From the NCBI GenBank assembly GCA_025266875.1, contig JALLLT010000018.1:124001-188000 (forward strand): a DNA stretch of 64,000 nt, written 5' to 3'. Each line of letters begins with the position of its first letter. Positions within the stretch are counted from its first letter, which is position 1. Of the stretch, positions 12,438 through 24,200 are shown in pieces. The position numbers and the translations under genes were made by a program. A model generated the notes under the pieces. The model worked only from the letters and a program-made list of their open reading frames with translations, had not been told where the DNA came from and did no database searches. The stretch comes from Fennellomyces sp. T-0311 (Eukaryota; Mucoromycota; Mucoromycetes; Mucorales; Lichtheimiaceae).

Positions 12438-13150
12438 TTATCGAAGAAGATGAATGGATGATGGATGATGAGGAAGAGGGGAGACGAATACTGCCGATTT
12501 GGAACGTTTGCTGGCGAAAGGAGAGGAGAGTGGCTTTCCTGGAATGATTGGCTCGATCGACTGTACTCATTGGACATGGAAAAACTGTCCAACGGCATGG
12601 CATGGTCAGTATGCAGGCAAGGAAGGTGAACCAACTGTCGTTCTGGAAGCAGTCGCATCATATGACTTGTGGATTTGGCATGCATTTTTTGGTCTTCCTG
12701 GCACCTTGAACGACATCAATGTCCTTGATCGGTCGCCAGTTTTCCACAACCTCGTCAATGGTCGTGCACCTCCTGTTGAATTCGTGGTGAATGGTAACCA
12801 GTACGACATGGCATAGTATCTTGCTGACGGTATATATCCAAAATGGGCAACTTTAGTACAAACCATCTCATAGCCAAAGGCTAAAAAAAGAAGGTAGCAT
12901 ACAGTACATATCATTTACGTGAAGGAACAGTGTATATTAAACCAATCGATGTAGTTATTCGCAAAGCTACAGGAGGCGTATCGCAAGGATGTTGAACGAG
13001 CGTTCGGTATGTTGAAAGGGAAGTTCAAGATTGTTGCGCAGCCTGTTCGCTTGTGGAAACACAAGTATCTTACGATCGTACGAAGACTTGTGTAATTCTG
13101 CACAACATATTATCGAAATGAGCGTGAGACTAAGTACACCGATTACTTGC
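12438..13150 (+). pseudogene. PIF/Harbinger transposase (DDE_Tnp_4/HARBI1-like), broken
   Basis: The frame from about 12497 reads a Harbinger-type nuclease core: GSIDCTHWTWKNCPTAWHGQ, then LEAVASYDLWIWHAFFGLPG and TLNDINVLDRSPVF. After a stop at 12814-12816 the protein resumes as YLADGIYPKWATLVQTIS, stops again, and returns near 12970 as QEAYRKDVERAFGMLKGKFK. The three catalytic acids can be placed (D in SIDC, D in NDINVLD, E in VERAFG), but in-frame stops and a gap of about 150 bases between the second and third blocks mean the protein is not made whole. Harbinger elements cut at short target sites and carry two genes; the second may lie just downstream on the other strand. Confidence 0.8.
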
Positions 13151-13164
13151 ATCACCCTGAGTAT

Positions 13165-13660
13165 GCTTGTCCTTCGATTGACGTTCTTCTAAAAGACGAT
13201 CAGTCTGCCTCCACTTCCACCTCTGATCCCCAACCCCCAGCACTTCCTCGTCTTCTTCGGCATGTCTCTCGTTGTTTTTGGCTTTTTTTTGACCATTTTG
13301 GCCTCTTCAGCTTCTTTTGTTGCTGTTACACGCATCTCGCTCATAAAATCTGCAGTGACGCGCTCAAGTTTGCGGCTCACAGTACTAACAATTGCAACGT
13401 AAGCATCAGCTTAAGAGCAACTTTTAGTTACCTGCTTGCACTGACCAGCAATTCTCCGACATTCAGTTTCACCTGTCGGATATTCCTCGACCGTTGGATA
13501 GTTTTCTTCGCCTCACCGTCAAAAGACAGGAGGTTTCCACGCCAAGAAATCATTATTGTCATCCTTGTCGTAGATATGTAACTGACCAAAAAAAAAAAAG
13601 TTCCGTTGGCCTTACACGGCCTGGGTATATTAATCAATAAAAATATCTCGGTCAATCACC
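13165..13660 (-). pseudogene. Probable second Harbinger ORF (DNA-binding helper), decayed
   Basis: On the minus strand downstream of the transposase, frames at 13655-13428 and 13380-13189 read KKTIQRSRNIRQVKLNVGEL and, after a break, VSRKLERVTADFMSEMRVTA followed by a lysine-rich segment. Harbinger elements usually pair the transposase with a Myb/SANT-like helper protein, and position and charge fit that, but I cannot see a clear Myb signature. Stops separate the two frames. The plus-strand frame at 13147-13581 is its antisense shadow. Confidence 0.4.
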
Positions 13661-15735
13661 TGGATACTTTTCATTATGCATAATTTTGACAGGTTGCAAA
13701 CGCCAATTTACGTGCATCCTCTTTCTTATTTTCTTTGAATCAATGAGAAGAGAGAGGAAGTGCGACTTATAAAAGTACTGCTGCGAAACCTCTCATGCGA
13801 TTTAGAGATTAAATGTTCCTACGCATGTGCAATCATGAAGCCACAACAGGCGATTCAGAAGGTACCACAAAGGGCAAGCCATAGATTCCACAGTAGTTAT
13901 CCAGTAGACTTGCATTTTACAGCCGTGGATGAAGACGTAGCTGTGGCACAAGCGAAGTAGCGTATTAAGGAATCATGGAATAATTAAGCATTCACCCATA
14001 GGATATGAATTACTAAGCGATTGGATCTTGCGTCCTATGACCAAGTATCTCTCTGGCAACGCCAATTTTAGGTTAACCAGTCTGCCTATTTCATTAACCG
14101 ATAATTCCAAATGCATGCGGCTGTCGCGTGGTGTCTGGTCCACGGGAACCATGGTTTTGGTTTCTATTTGACAAAAATGAAGGAAAACATTTGATGGTAT
14201 GTAAAGTTCGTTAAACCTATGCTCATTATGCACGATGATTGTTGCCTTTATTTTTTTTTAACTTTCGACACACTGAATTAATAGACCACGCTCGTTCATT
14301 TCTCCATCTCTATGCTACTCCCTGCAATCAAACTAGTTCGATCGTGCAAATGATCTGGTTCGTGGAGAAGGGCTGCGCGCCAATCTCCTTGATTGCTATT
14401 TTGCAGCTGTACATCGGGCAGCTAGTGTTTGTCACAATGATTAAGCGACGATTGTTCTTGCTTGGAGTCTCGGAAAGGCAGCTTCTCAGGTGCGCCCTGG
14501 GTAAACCTGGTCGGTGTGATCAGCTTTCCTAGCCTTAGAAAAACCTTCCTTGAAAATCGCATTGTACTATTGCTATGTTTCACCCATATTTTTTTTGCTT
14601 ATCCGTCGGCTGTTAAGGGACATTTAATCAGATAGTTTGCTTATGCTTTTAGTGATACACTATATGATGCACTGCTATCGGGCTGGCCACTTGCGCATTT
14701 GTCAAGCTACTCTGTGGGCCTTTGGAGCACTGCATTCAGATGGTACTTTCATTCCGAAAGTATGCACCACGCTTTGGATACTGGTGTTTGTACGTAGAAG
14801 TATGAATAGATCTGCAGGATCTTACTGTGTGCACTCCAATTGCGTCCATAGGTATTGCCGTTTAGAAGCTCGTAATGAGCTGTTGTTTTGTAATTATGAT
14901 TGATTCATGAAGCTTGGCATCTAAATTAACCAATTTCATCAACTTTTCAGAGACTGAGTATCAGCCTTCATTTGCGAATCGTCCCCTAATGAACTACGTT
15001 ACAATTACAAACCCATGCTGATTGGAAACCGTCTCCCGTTTATTCCTCGTATAATAAAACATATCCTCAGCATACGAGAGAACAGTTACTATTCGCTACC
15101 CACAAAGATCTTGCATCCTTTCGAGAAAATGATTCGCCTACAGGAACTGCGGCCAAGGATTGGTTGAAAAATGGAGTGGCATCAAGGTAAATGGGTTAAA
15201 AATATCATTTACGACGTGAACACACGAAGTTAACATGAAGTGCATGCGTCTTTCCACAGGATAACTTCCAGGAAACACCGAGTGGTGGTGACGACTCGAA
15301 TCAAGAGCATCTGCCCAATCATCGTCAAACACAGATACTTCGATCGCGCAGACTATTTGAATCAAGTTCGCTTGTTTTTCTTCTCAATGACTAGTCTTAA
15401 CCTCAGTTGTAATGTAGTGCATAATGGCAAAGCTACCCAGATTACTAAGTCAACAACGTAAATCTTGAAAGAAGCCATAAAACGTCAAGATATGTGCATG
15501 CTAATTCTCGTCGCATATTAATAGTTCTATGGTAAACCATCAAGCTCAGGCGACATATGGATCAATGACAGAATAAGCGTCCATCTAGTAGGACTTCGTG
15601 ATGTCATTATTCTTCGGTAAGACTGCGATTTTCGTGTTCCAGACACGCGTCGCCGTCGCTTGACCTACATTTCGTTGCATACAATGGCATCACTCAAGCG
15701 CGCATTAGAAAAAAAGAATGGACTTTATTTATTAT
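13661..15735. other. Decayed intergenic sequence
   Basis: Two kilobases without a supportable gene. The frames at 13973-14233 (-), 14239-14532 (+), 14637-14903 (+) and 15138-15461 show no domain I recognise and are not connected by splice-compatible neighbours. Presumed relics of mobile elements. Confidence 0.4.
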
Positions 15736-15739
15736 CGCT

Positions 15740-16600
15740 CATCGATACATAAGTGAGCACAGAAGGCCCTGAAACATGAATATCGACGACTCCCTGCGCG
15801 CAGTGTTGCAGGACCTCTTTGGCAATGGTGACACGACGGCGGGAAGAATCATGACCCTTTCTAATGACATGAATTTGCCAGATGAAAGTAAGTAGCTAGG
15901 TCGCCTGGGGAAGGTACTCTCGGATGAGTATGTCAATGAAATTCAAAATTTCATTGTAGAATGAACCAAGACTGGTCAGCCAGCCACAGTAACGCGTATC
16001 CACATGCACCTCGAAGATCAAAGGATTTAGAGCTTGCTGAGCTTCATTATGGGACGGAAAAAAAACAAAACATTCTTCATGACAGCGAAACCATCGTCAA
16101 GTACAGGAAAACCTATCTGGAAAGACGCTTGAGCAATTTGAATCCTGATGAACCGCCTATCCAACCGGAAGCATTTCTTGATGAGTCGTACTATCACTTA
16201 GACCATCACGCCAGACGGGCGTATTATGTCCCAGACATTGTCGTCAACCAAACTGGGCATAAGCCTATGTTGGTAATATTTGGTGCCTTTACAGTTTATA
16301 AGGAGAACAACGGTCCCAGGGCTGAGCTAGTTGAAGAAAATACAACTATCTGGCCAGTTAAAGGCAAAGCCCAATGTCCAAGAAGAAGAGAATGTCGGTA
16401 TGAAGCGCGCATCGACTGTACCTCCTCTTTCTTGCAGTGCATTCGACTGACCTCTTTGTGGAGAAAGACGGTCATTCAATGCAAATATTATTATGACGAG
16501 CATCAGCGAAACACTGTCCATTCTGTGGCAGTTGTTGAATAAGATGATGGTTCTTTTGAAACTAAAAACTAATGCAAGGTTGGTACCCAACCTCCGAAAA
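15740..16600 (+). pseudogene. Tc1/mariner-like DDE transposase (Mucoromycota type), broken
   Basis: The open frame 15961-16542 contains YLERRLSNLNPDEPPIQPEA followed by FLDESYYHLDHHARRAYYVP and KPMLVIFGAFTVYKENN, ending near TIWPVKGK. This layout (FLDES with the first catalytic aspartate, an LVIFGAF strand, then a WPVKGK segment) is what I know from Tc1-like DDE-superfamily proteins common in Mucorales. After about 16390 the frame drifts, and pieces resembling DGHFNAN appear in other frames, so the copy is shifted. The later aspartate and glutamate blocks are not found. The preceding frame ending at 15960 may hold the N-terminal part. Confidence 0.65.
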
Positions 16601-16859
16601 AATCTTAAAAAAAATAACTGATCAATTTTGTTTTACTAGCCACGAAGCATCCATAACAGAACAAAAGCTTTGAAAGCCAAATGATAAAACCATCTAGTCG
16701 TCTGGCTAGCAAATGATTTTTGTTCATGTAAAATGGCTGTGATTCCATGGAGACGTGGGCGATCAAACTTTGTAAACATTTTTTCCGGCTGGACGTTATC
16801 AACTTACTACCAATATGCATTATAATATAAGCATATTCTCCATCACGTAACACGAAAAA

Positions 16860-18070
16860 GCAAAAGATAGCTGCCCGTGCTGATAACGAAGAGAGTCAAG
16901 AAGAGGTAAATTGTATTTGGCCTTGCGAAGCCCACACAGCATGTGCTGACTTCTTTTTTTATGGCTTATGACATCAGGATGAAAGCACAGAATCTGAACC
17001 CGCCGTCCAGGAACGGGACGAGGTGAACAACGGCGTGGAGCAGACTGTGGTCACTTTGGAATTCGCGCAGTGGATCCGAGGGTTCGCACAAATGACATGG
17101 ATAGAACAGTTAGAACATTTGTATTCAAACCAGTAAGTAGCAGCTTCCTTTGTATCCTAGCGAAAGCAATGATGGTGTCACTGTTTTTAATTGAGCTTAT
17201 ACGACGCTGAAATAGTGGTGATAAAAATCATTTGGATCTGACGTCAATGAAGCTTTCGAGACGGCAAGCTACCATGGTCAACCACTGCTTAAAATCATTA
17301 AAGTTCTCTCTGCCGTGACAAAAGAAGCTGTGTGCCTTGCCTGCCTTCGAAAATGCACGAACCAAAATGAGCTTGATGCTTTGAAGGTTGACCTATTCAA
17401 AAGGAGCCAAGTTTCACCAGGAGTCGAATATATAAGAACATCCATTCATCAGATGTAAGTGGGGTTTGCCATCCTTGGAGGATGAAGGGGGTTTGGTGGA
17501 GGTGATGGTAACTGAATGCTGTATGAATAGCTCGTTGTTTTGGCAAAACAACAAGAATGTGCTTAACAACCTCGAAGATTGGTGGCGGATATTCCTCTAC
17601 GGCGCTGTATTTGACAATGCATTTACTTCAATTAAGGATTGTAATGTTATAAGGTTGGTGAATCTATCATATGCTGTACCGCTTGTCAACATGCTATTGA
17701 TCGTAATTACACAAGATCTGAAACGGAATCTGTGACATACAAAGTCTTTTCTGCCGAAGACAAGCCGCTGTTAACGACTCTGGAAGTTGTCCAAGAAACC
17801 ATTGAAAAGAACCAGAAGCGACGAGTCGTAACATTGGACGTCATATAGAAAAGCCTACCGTTGTCAGATTTGATAAGCGAGTTCGTGAATTATATGGCAT
17901 TATGACATGGCAACCACGTAGTATTCCACAATACCAGAAAAATACACGATCGCTATTATCATTACGAAACGGCAAAGGCGTCCATCCCGCTGTCTCCAAT
18001 AAATTACGATGGCATCCCAAGAACTCTACCATGGCCGCTTCATATAATGGTATCTTATATGACGATAATT
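16860..18070 (+). pseudogene. Decayed multi-exon gene of unknown function
   Basis: Spliceable coding blocks follow one another: 16981-17131 (DESTESEPAVQERDEVNNGV and an EFAQWIRGFAQMTW helix), about 17240-17456 (LLKIIKVLSAVTKEAVCLAC, KCTNQNELDAL), 17459-17654 (LNNLEDWWRIFLYGAVFDNA) and about 17657-17850 (ICCTACQHAIDRNYTRSETE), which ends in a stop. A further block in another frame (about 17845-18050) contains VVRFDKRVRELYGIMTWQPR. I recall proteins with a similar LEDWWRIFLYGAVFDNAF segment in Mucorales but no function for them. The frame change near 17850 and the lack of a start suggest decay. It could also be a living gene with introns I have mis-set. Confidence 0.4.
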
Positions 18071-18289
18071 CGATATAACGATACAATTTTCGATGCACCA
18101 AAACGGTAATCACCGCCAAATCCCATTTCAAATATCGATATTTTGATATAGCGATAAAGTTGGGCTGCACCATCTTATCGTTATATAAAGCGGCCACTAT
18201 ATTGGTCTTTCACTTAAAGTAAGGAACTGGTATTTTTGTGCTCGAAAAAGTAGAGTTAACAGTAATCCTACTATTTAAAGCGATACATC
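18071..18289. repeat. AT-rich TATCGATA-type inverted repeats
   Basis: The stretch holds several related strings such as TTCGATATAACGATA, ATATCGATATTTTGATATAGCGATA and TTATCGTTATATAA that can pair with each other. They may be the end of a small DNA transposon or MITE, or may simply form the promoter of the adjacent Hsp20-like frame. Confidence 0.3.
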
Positions 18290-18895
18290 ATGTACAACCA
18301 CAAGCGCGTAGCCACTCTGATCAACGAACAATCACTGATGGGACTTGATGAAGAGAGTCGCTCTCCTATTCCTTTTCAGCAACAAGACGACTCAATTGAA
18401 TATGACGAAGCCTACATCGCGCAGCTTAAAGCCGAGTTGAGCGGTGCAGAAGAAAGGAAGCGTAAGGATCAATTGCAGCGTTACCTGGACGCAATCAAGA
18501 ATGTGACCTTGGGTGACGAAGACGAGGGAATCATTACGACAAACAGTCTATCCGAAATATTCTAGGGCATGCACACGATTGATGAAGCAGAACTTGTCCA
18601 CGAACCGGTGTACGACATGTTTGAGAACGAATCGTCGGTCATAGTACGAATGGATCTTCCGGGTGTTGAACGTGAACAGGTCCACATAACAGCTTCCCCG
18701 CCCAGAATACTTAAAGTAACTGGTACACGACAAGCTGGCAGTGGCTCTGTGTGCCTTCACAATGAAAGGTACACAAAGTTTTCTGGGTCTATCGGAGTCG
18801 AAAAAGCGGTTGATTTCAAGTAAACAAAGACAAGGCTTGACTCAGGTGTACTTGAAATCGTTATTCCCAAGGAAGTGAACATAATAGTGTTGTAA
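18290..18895 (+). pseudogene. Hsp20/alpha-crystallin-like gene with two in-frame stops
   Basis: A single frame of 202 codons is broken only by TAG at 18563-18565 and TAA at 18821-18823. The first part (91 residues) is acidic and helical. The second part has the small-heat-shock fold signature: PVYDMFENESSVIVRMDLPG, VEREQVHI, ILKVTGTR, and ERYTKFSGSI. After the second stop, LDSGVLEIVIPKE matches the closing GVLxIxxPK strand. Such proteins hold unfolding clients. Because all three parts are in one frame with no indels, loss is recent or the stops are bypassed. No intron of normal size removes either stop. Start ATG 18290 is the first in frame. Confidence 0.6.
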
Positions 18896-19189
18896 CAAAC
18901 ATTCAATGTTTCCTCCACCTCCTCTTTTCATCAGCACCCAGCGTACATAAAAAGAAACTTTCCTATTTAGTACAAGTCACTAAAAAGCCTTAAGCGAGTA
19001 ATTGCATCACTAAAAAATTTATTGCAACGACCGGAGCATCTGGGATACCGACTCCACACCACGATAATGACAATGCAACTCACTGGATCGAAGATCCGCA
19101 ATATCTGCCGTATTATGAATACGCTCGTAGTACGGCCTGAGCATGAGGACCAAGGCAGCGACCATGGGTAAACGACAGGACTAGGATGT
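18896..19189. other. Gene-poor spacer
   Basis: Nothing recognisable apart from AT-rich sequence and a frame near 19030-19120 (ATHWIEDPQYLPYYEYARS) of unknown origin. Confidence 0.3.
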
Positions 19190-19350
19190 GCATCAGCAAC
19201 CGACTGACGACTGTATAGCGAAGCTACAGCGATGGCACGTCAACCTTCACAAATGGAACGGAAGCTTGTTGCTTAAGACATTACCGGGTCACGTGGTATT
19301 TGTGGATGCCACCAATCAGGGATTGAGAGGCGCGTTAGAGGTCGAATGAT
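19190..19350 (+). mobile_element. DIRS-like retrotransposon RNase H fragment
   Basis: The plus frame reads IAKLQRWHVNLHKWNGSLLL, then HVVFVDATNQGLRGALE. The WxxNLxxWNG block followed by a strand ending in DA(T/S)xxGxxGA is the start of the RNase H domain in DIRS/Ngaro and related elements (family knowledge). The piece is about 50 codons long, with stops on both sides, so it is a relic. Confidence 0.4.
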
Positions 19351-19639
19351 TCAAGGGGTTTGGACGATGGAGAAGCAATAGCCGGGTGTTGCAGCATTAT
19401 CGATCATCACTTCTGTTAATGTATACGAACAGTTGTACTATTTGGTTTATTATACCAGAGAAACAAGAATTTGATCAAAGCATGAATGTTATTCCAGTTT
19501 AAAATTACCAAGTTCTTTCGCTATTCCAGCTTCCTCCTTTCCATCATATCGCGTGTTCTTGTTCATAGCACATATTCTATTGCAGGAGAGCCATTGGGCG
19601 TGTATTTCTATCTCAGACAATAGATTGAAAAGGTTTTTT

Positions 19640-19970
19640 GTTGCAGCCAGCAAGAACAAACAATCTTCCTTGGTGATGATAGATCTGGTATATCCATATA
19701 AAGCATTCAGGATGGAACGGTAAAGGATTTGATTGCTATCAAGAAACTGAAAACAGTTAGCATTAATAAAGCAGCGTTAATCACTGACAGCGGTGGTAAA
19801 ATGAGGTTCGCTGAATAGAAGGACCCATTGGGCGGCTTTTGTAGGAAACTCAATCTCTCCGACTACTCACATGAGGTTTCGAAAGCAGTCCAAAATATTA
19901 GGCTCGGAGGAGAAAAAGGGCTGTATTAGACCAAAGTATCTTTTAATGGACTCGTAGAATCTGTATATAC
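19640..19970 (+). pseudogene. Decayed copy of the F-box/LRR gene 3' end
   Basis: Nucleotides 19640-19970 follow 11730-12050 of the F-box gene in order: AGCAAGAACAAACAATC with CTTCCTTGGTGATGAT versus AAGAATAAGCAATCCTCATTGGTGA; GGATTTGATTGCTATCAAGAA versus GGTTTGGTTGCTATCAAGAA; GGTGGTAAAATG versus GGAGGAAAAATG; TTGTAGGAAACTCAA versus CCGTAGGAAACTCTA; and ACCAAAGTATCTTTTAA versus ACCAAAGCATCTTTTAA, which includes the stop codon. Stops (for example GAATAG at about 19813) and indels show it is dead. The match runs past the stop codon, so it is a DNA duplicate of the locus; the intron lies outside the match, so retroposition is not excluded. Confidence 0.8.
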
Positions 19971-21212
19971 GCTCAGTGCAGCATTTGAATAAATGCAAGC
20001 CCAAGAAGGACACTTTTGTAACCGGGTTTTCTGAAAACGGACGCATTGACGAGGCACATTGATGCTTTTGCTGAAAATGGAAATTTCGGCTCTGTGCTGC
20101 GCGTTCTTGCGTAACCATTCAATTCATCCGAAATCGCACCCTTTACCTTGGCCTATTTGTCATCCCCACTCAGCGGTAATATGCGTGTGTCACTCATTCG
20201 CAGCTGTACGGAAAAATGCATTTCTTTCTTTGACCACTGTAAAGTTATGCATACGTGACAGATGCATACTGAGTCCGCATAATCGACTGCGATATCCAGT
20301 TAAACTGGGGTTTAAGCCCAATACGCATTTTTCCTTAATCAGACAACTGATCCTCAACTGCACGACGAAACTAGGATACGTACGCCGACAACTTTTTTTT
20401 TTATTTTGCATCATACGTTGACAGCCCCGTTACACCATGGATGTATCAGCACGTTGGCTGAGTCCATTCAATGGCTGTTGGGTATATTAAAGAGAAGGTG
20501 CATTCCAGACTCTGATGGCGGCATGATGTCACGCTTTACTCATGAAACACAGAGCAATGTGTTAGTTGCATACCAGGGACACTTTTTAAAAAAAAAAAGC
20601 TGAGAGGAACACTGTCGAGAAGCCAATATTTGACGGGTGCTACAACACAAATCAAAAGGTTGCCTGATTGTTTTTTACACGATTAAAAAAACTCACAACT
20701 GGTGTGAAGTGGTCTCATCGACACTTGTCCCACATACAAGCGTCGTCCCAGCAAATAAAATTAAGTTGTCGGGTTTGGTACCGCTTCAGGATGAGGCTGA
20801 AGAAGCTGCTACCATGGTAACAGGCGCAGTGAGAACCGCCGCACGTTATCTAGGTAAAGATAACAATAGACATGACTTGCCACAGGATAAAGTGTGAAAC
20901 CAATGACAACCATGAGGAATGAGGAAAAAGTAGAACAAAACGCTCGCAAAATTTCAACGTTCCGAAACTGTATTATGGGGCGGAGGCAAAGTTCTTCACC
21001 CCTTTTCCCAGCAGCTTCCGGTACTTTTTTTAGCAGCTTCAAAAAAGCTTCTTTTGGCGCACACACGCTTTCTCTCGGCTAAGACATATATAGTCTTTTT
21101 TTAATACTAGCCTGAACTTCTCTCTCCCTCTCCCTTTCTTTTTTCCCCCAACTTTCGAATCGTGTATATTTCGTGTTGGAGGTGACAGCAAACTTCCCCC
21201 CTTATTGTCACC
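19971..21212. other. Spacer between the decayed zone and the LAM-type gene
   Basis: A plus frame at 20637-20897 ends in LVPLQDEAEEAATMVTGAVR and GKDNNRHDLPQDK; it looks protein-like but I do not recognise it and see no exons to join. The frame at 20406-20603 is not recognisable either. Position 21084-21130 has TATATA followed by pyrimidine-rich sequence, a plausible promoter and leader for the gene that starts at 21213. Confidence 0.35.
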
Positions 21213-24200
21213 ATGGAAACTAGCCACTCGCAACCGACCTTAATAACACTTCACGATGCCGTTACCGATTCACCTGTGTACCGAGCCAGTGTCCTCCATT
21301 TCGATGACCAGTTGGATTTGCTAGAGAAATGGCTCGAACAACTTTCCAGGCACCTGAAACTTTACACCGACAAGCTGACCAGTAAATAACGAATTTCTGT
21401 GCGCTCAAGACAAGGGAAAGCTTACCTCTTTTTGTTTTAGAATTCAATTTGGAAACGAATAACGTTTGCAAAAAAGCTATCCCTGTAGGCATTGATAGTG
21501 TCTTGATCGGTAAGGAGACAACAACCGTCGGTCAAATGCAGCAGCTAACGTATTTTTGATGCAGATCCGAACTTTACAGGTGCTGTCATTCGCAGCTTCT
21601 CGGATGCATTGCAGACAAGCTTGGCGTTCAAGACAAAACTCGTAAAGCGTCCATGATAGCATTATGAAAGGCGATTCAACTTACGCATTCATCGCCCATA
21701 TTTAGGTGTCCGACCTCGAGGACAACTTTATCCAGCCATTGACACAATTTGTAAAGACCAATTTGAAAGACTTTCGGGTAATATAAGCCATGTGTTTTTT
21801 TGCTTCCAATATCATTTAATCGTCTTTTATAGGATTTTCGAAAGCAGCATGAGAAGGCGCTGGAGCGATACGAGGCGCAGTTGCACAAATACACCGCGCA
21901 AAGCAAAACCAAAGAAGCTTCGGCAGTGCGTGAAGAAGCATTTCGAGTCCATGAAGCGCGCAAGACATATACCCGCATGTCAGGTCAGCATGTTATTCGA
22001 ATGCTTCAGTTCCGATCACTATTGGAGCATTGCTTGGTCGAAAGCTTTTCTTCAGCGACGTTGGCACATTTTCACGATGTGGACGGTGGAAGACAAGTGT
22101 GGACAAAGCTGGATTCAGGCCTCAATGCTTGGAAACAGTGGTTGATTGATGTAAGCTTGGACGGGGGAAGATCTTTTGATATGGCGCACTTCAATGTTAA
22201 CGTGGGGGAACGGATAGGATCGCAAAACATGCGACTATCAGTTACACAGACTTCAAGTGGCTCGAAAGCAACTCCAGTCTGAATATGTCCAGCAAACCCA
22301 GCCACTCCGCGACCTTGACCGTTACGGCTCTGTCACTTTACCTTCCAGCCTAGGTTCGGCCATGACAAGCAGACACTCGCTTGACTTTTCGGCTGTGGAA
22401 CCCACCGAAGCAACGAATAAATGGGGTTACTTATTTACCCGTGTGTCACGCATGTCGTGGGCTCGGAAATGGTTTTTCCTGTGCGACGGCTACTTTGGCA
22501 CCTGCCAAGTGAGCACCAATTCGAAACTCAAAGGCGCCATCACCGTGGGTGAGCGGGTTTCAGTCCTATTATGCGATATCAAGCCCGTCTCCGATATCGA
22601 TCGTCGATTCTGTTTCGAGGTTGTTTGCGTCCAACAGTAAGTTTGTCGATGCTACCATCCGAACTAAAAGAGTAACATGGTTTGGTTAGACCTCCTTTCT
22701 TTTTGCAAGCTGAAACGGAACAAGAGATGAAGGATTGGATTGCTGTGTTTGCAAAGGCCAAACGGTTCATGCTGGAAAATGAACAACTGCATCATCTTCA
22801 TACCAAGCCTGCTGCAGCCGCAAGCGACCACGAGGCCACAAACTCCAGCAGCGAGTCTGATTCGCCCCGCCCATCACGCAACTCCATGCCTGTGCTACGG
22901 AACGCAACCGATTCAGCCTTGTCATTGCCAGCCGCACCACCCCAGCCCTCCGCCGTCATGCTCTCCACCTCTGCCGATAACCAGGATCAGGAATCCCTCG
23001 CCACATCCACAACGCTCACTCCTTTGTTAGTCCATGAAGCGGTCAAAGCACAACAGCCTCTGGCAACTGCCCCGTCATCTTCTCCTCCAACCTCGCCTGC
23101 CGTACCTTCCCAATCATTTGCAGCAGCAATGTCACCTTCACAGCCACCTCAACAGCAACAAGCAAACGGCGCCGCAACATGGGGTATTCCATGGGGTCTC
23201 GTGCCCAACATGTTCTCAGGCTCCTCTGGAGCTGATGACGAAGTACCGTCGACTCCCTTGTCGCCCGCATCCGCCAGCAACCTCCTGTCTTCAGGCATGG
23301 ATGGGGAGGGCCATCCAATCATCTGGCCCATCCGTCCTGACGATGCTACATCCAAGGTCGACTTGGTAGGATACAGTCCAGAACTCGAATCACGTAATCG
23401 CGAACTGCGTGTCTTATTTGGCGGTGTATCAAGCCAAGAAGTGGTATTGAGTGCGTTCATTGGATCCTTAAAGAAGAAACCCGTGGACAATGAACAGGAG
23501 CATGACAGCGGTAGTGATGAAGGATCGCCCGTCACACCAACTGGGTTTGTCGATCCGTTGGAACAAGAACTGAGTGCACAGCTGTCAGGTTGTGTTCAGC
23601 GTCCGCAGTCCGCATTTGGTTATTCGTACACCGGCCGCGCTTTCATTACCCAAGAGACGTTCTGGTACTACAGCTGTGTGCTGATGACTTGCGTCAATAC
23701 CGTGGCTATCCCATTAAAGAATGTCAAGGCTGTCCGATTGATCCGTGATTCGAGTATCACCGACAATGTCTCCAAAAATGGCAAAGCAAACAATTTGGCC
23801 TTGGCAATTGATCTGGAGGAGAACGATGAGCCGTTGGTCCTTATGACCTTATTGGACGATGTTGAGGTGATTGTTGAACGACTTCGATTCGCTGTGGAGA
23901 ATGCCAAGAGCACAGAGGTAAAAGAAGAAGCTTTCCTTGTGTAAGGATTATGTCACTAAAAAAGAAAAATCGTATATTTTAGCCAATGCCTGTTCAAACT
24001 TTGTATGATGTTCTTCACAGCATGTCTGCATCCATCAATAAGAGTCAAACCACTCAAGTTATTCAACAACAAAAGAAGCCTGAAAGTTCTCCATCGGAAT
24101 CAACCACAACAACTGCCGAGATATACCAGTCTGAACCCCCCATTTCATCGCCTGTTCCCGAACCCAAAAAGAAACGCAAGGGGCGTAAGAGTTCGGCCGC

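Noticed and set aside
13147..13581. 144-codon plus-strand frame after the Harbinger transposase.
   Set aside because: Shadow of the minus-strand helper-like frames; contains poly-Phe/Cys runs without domain character.
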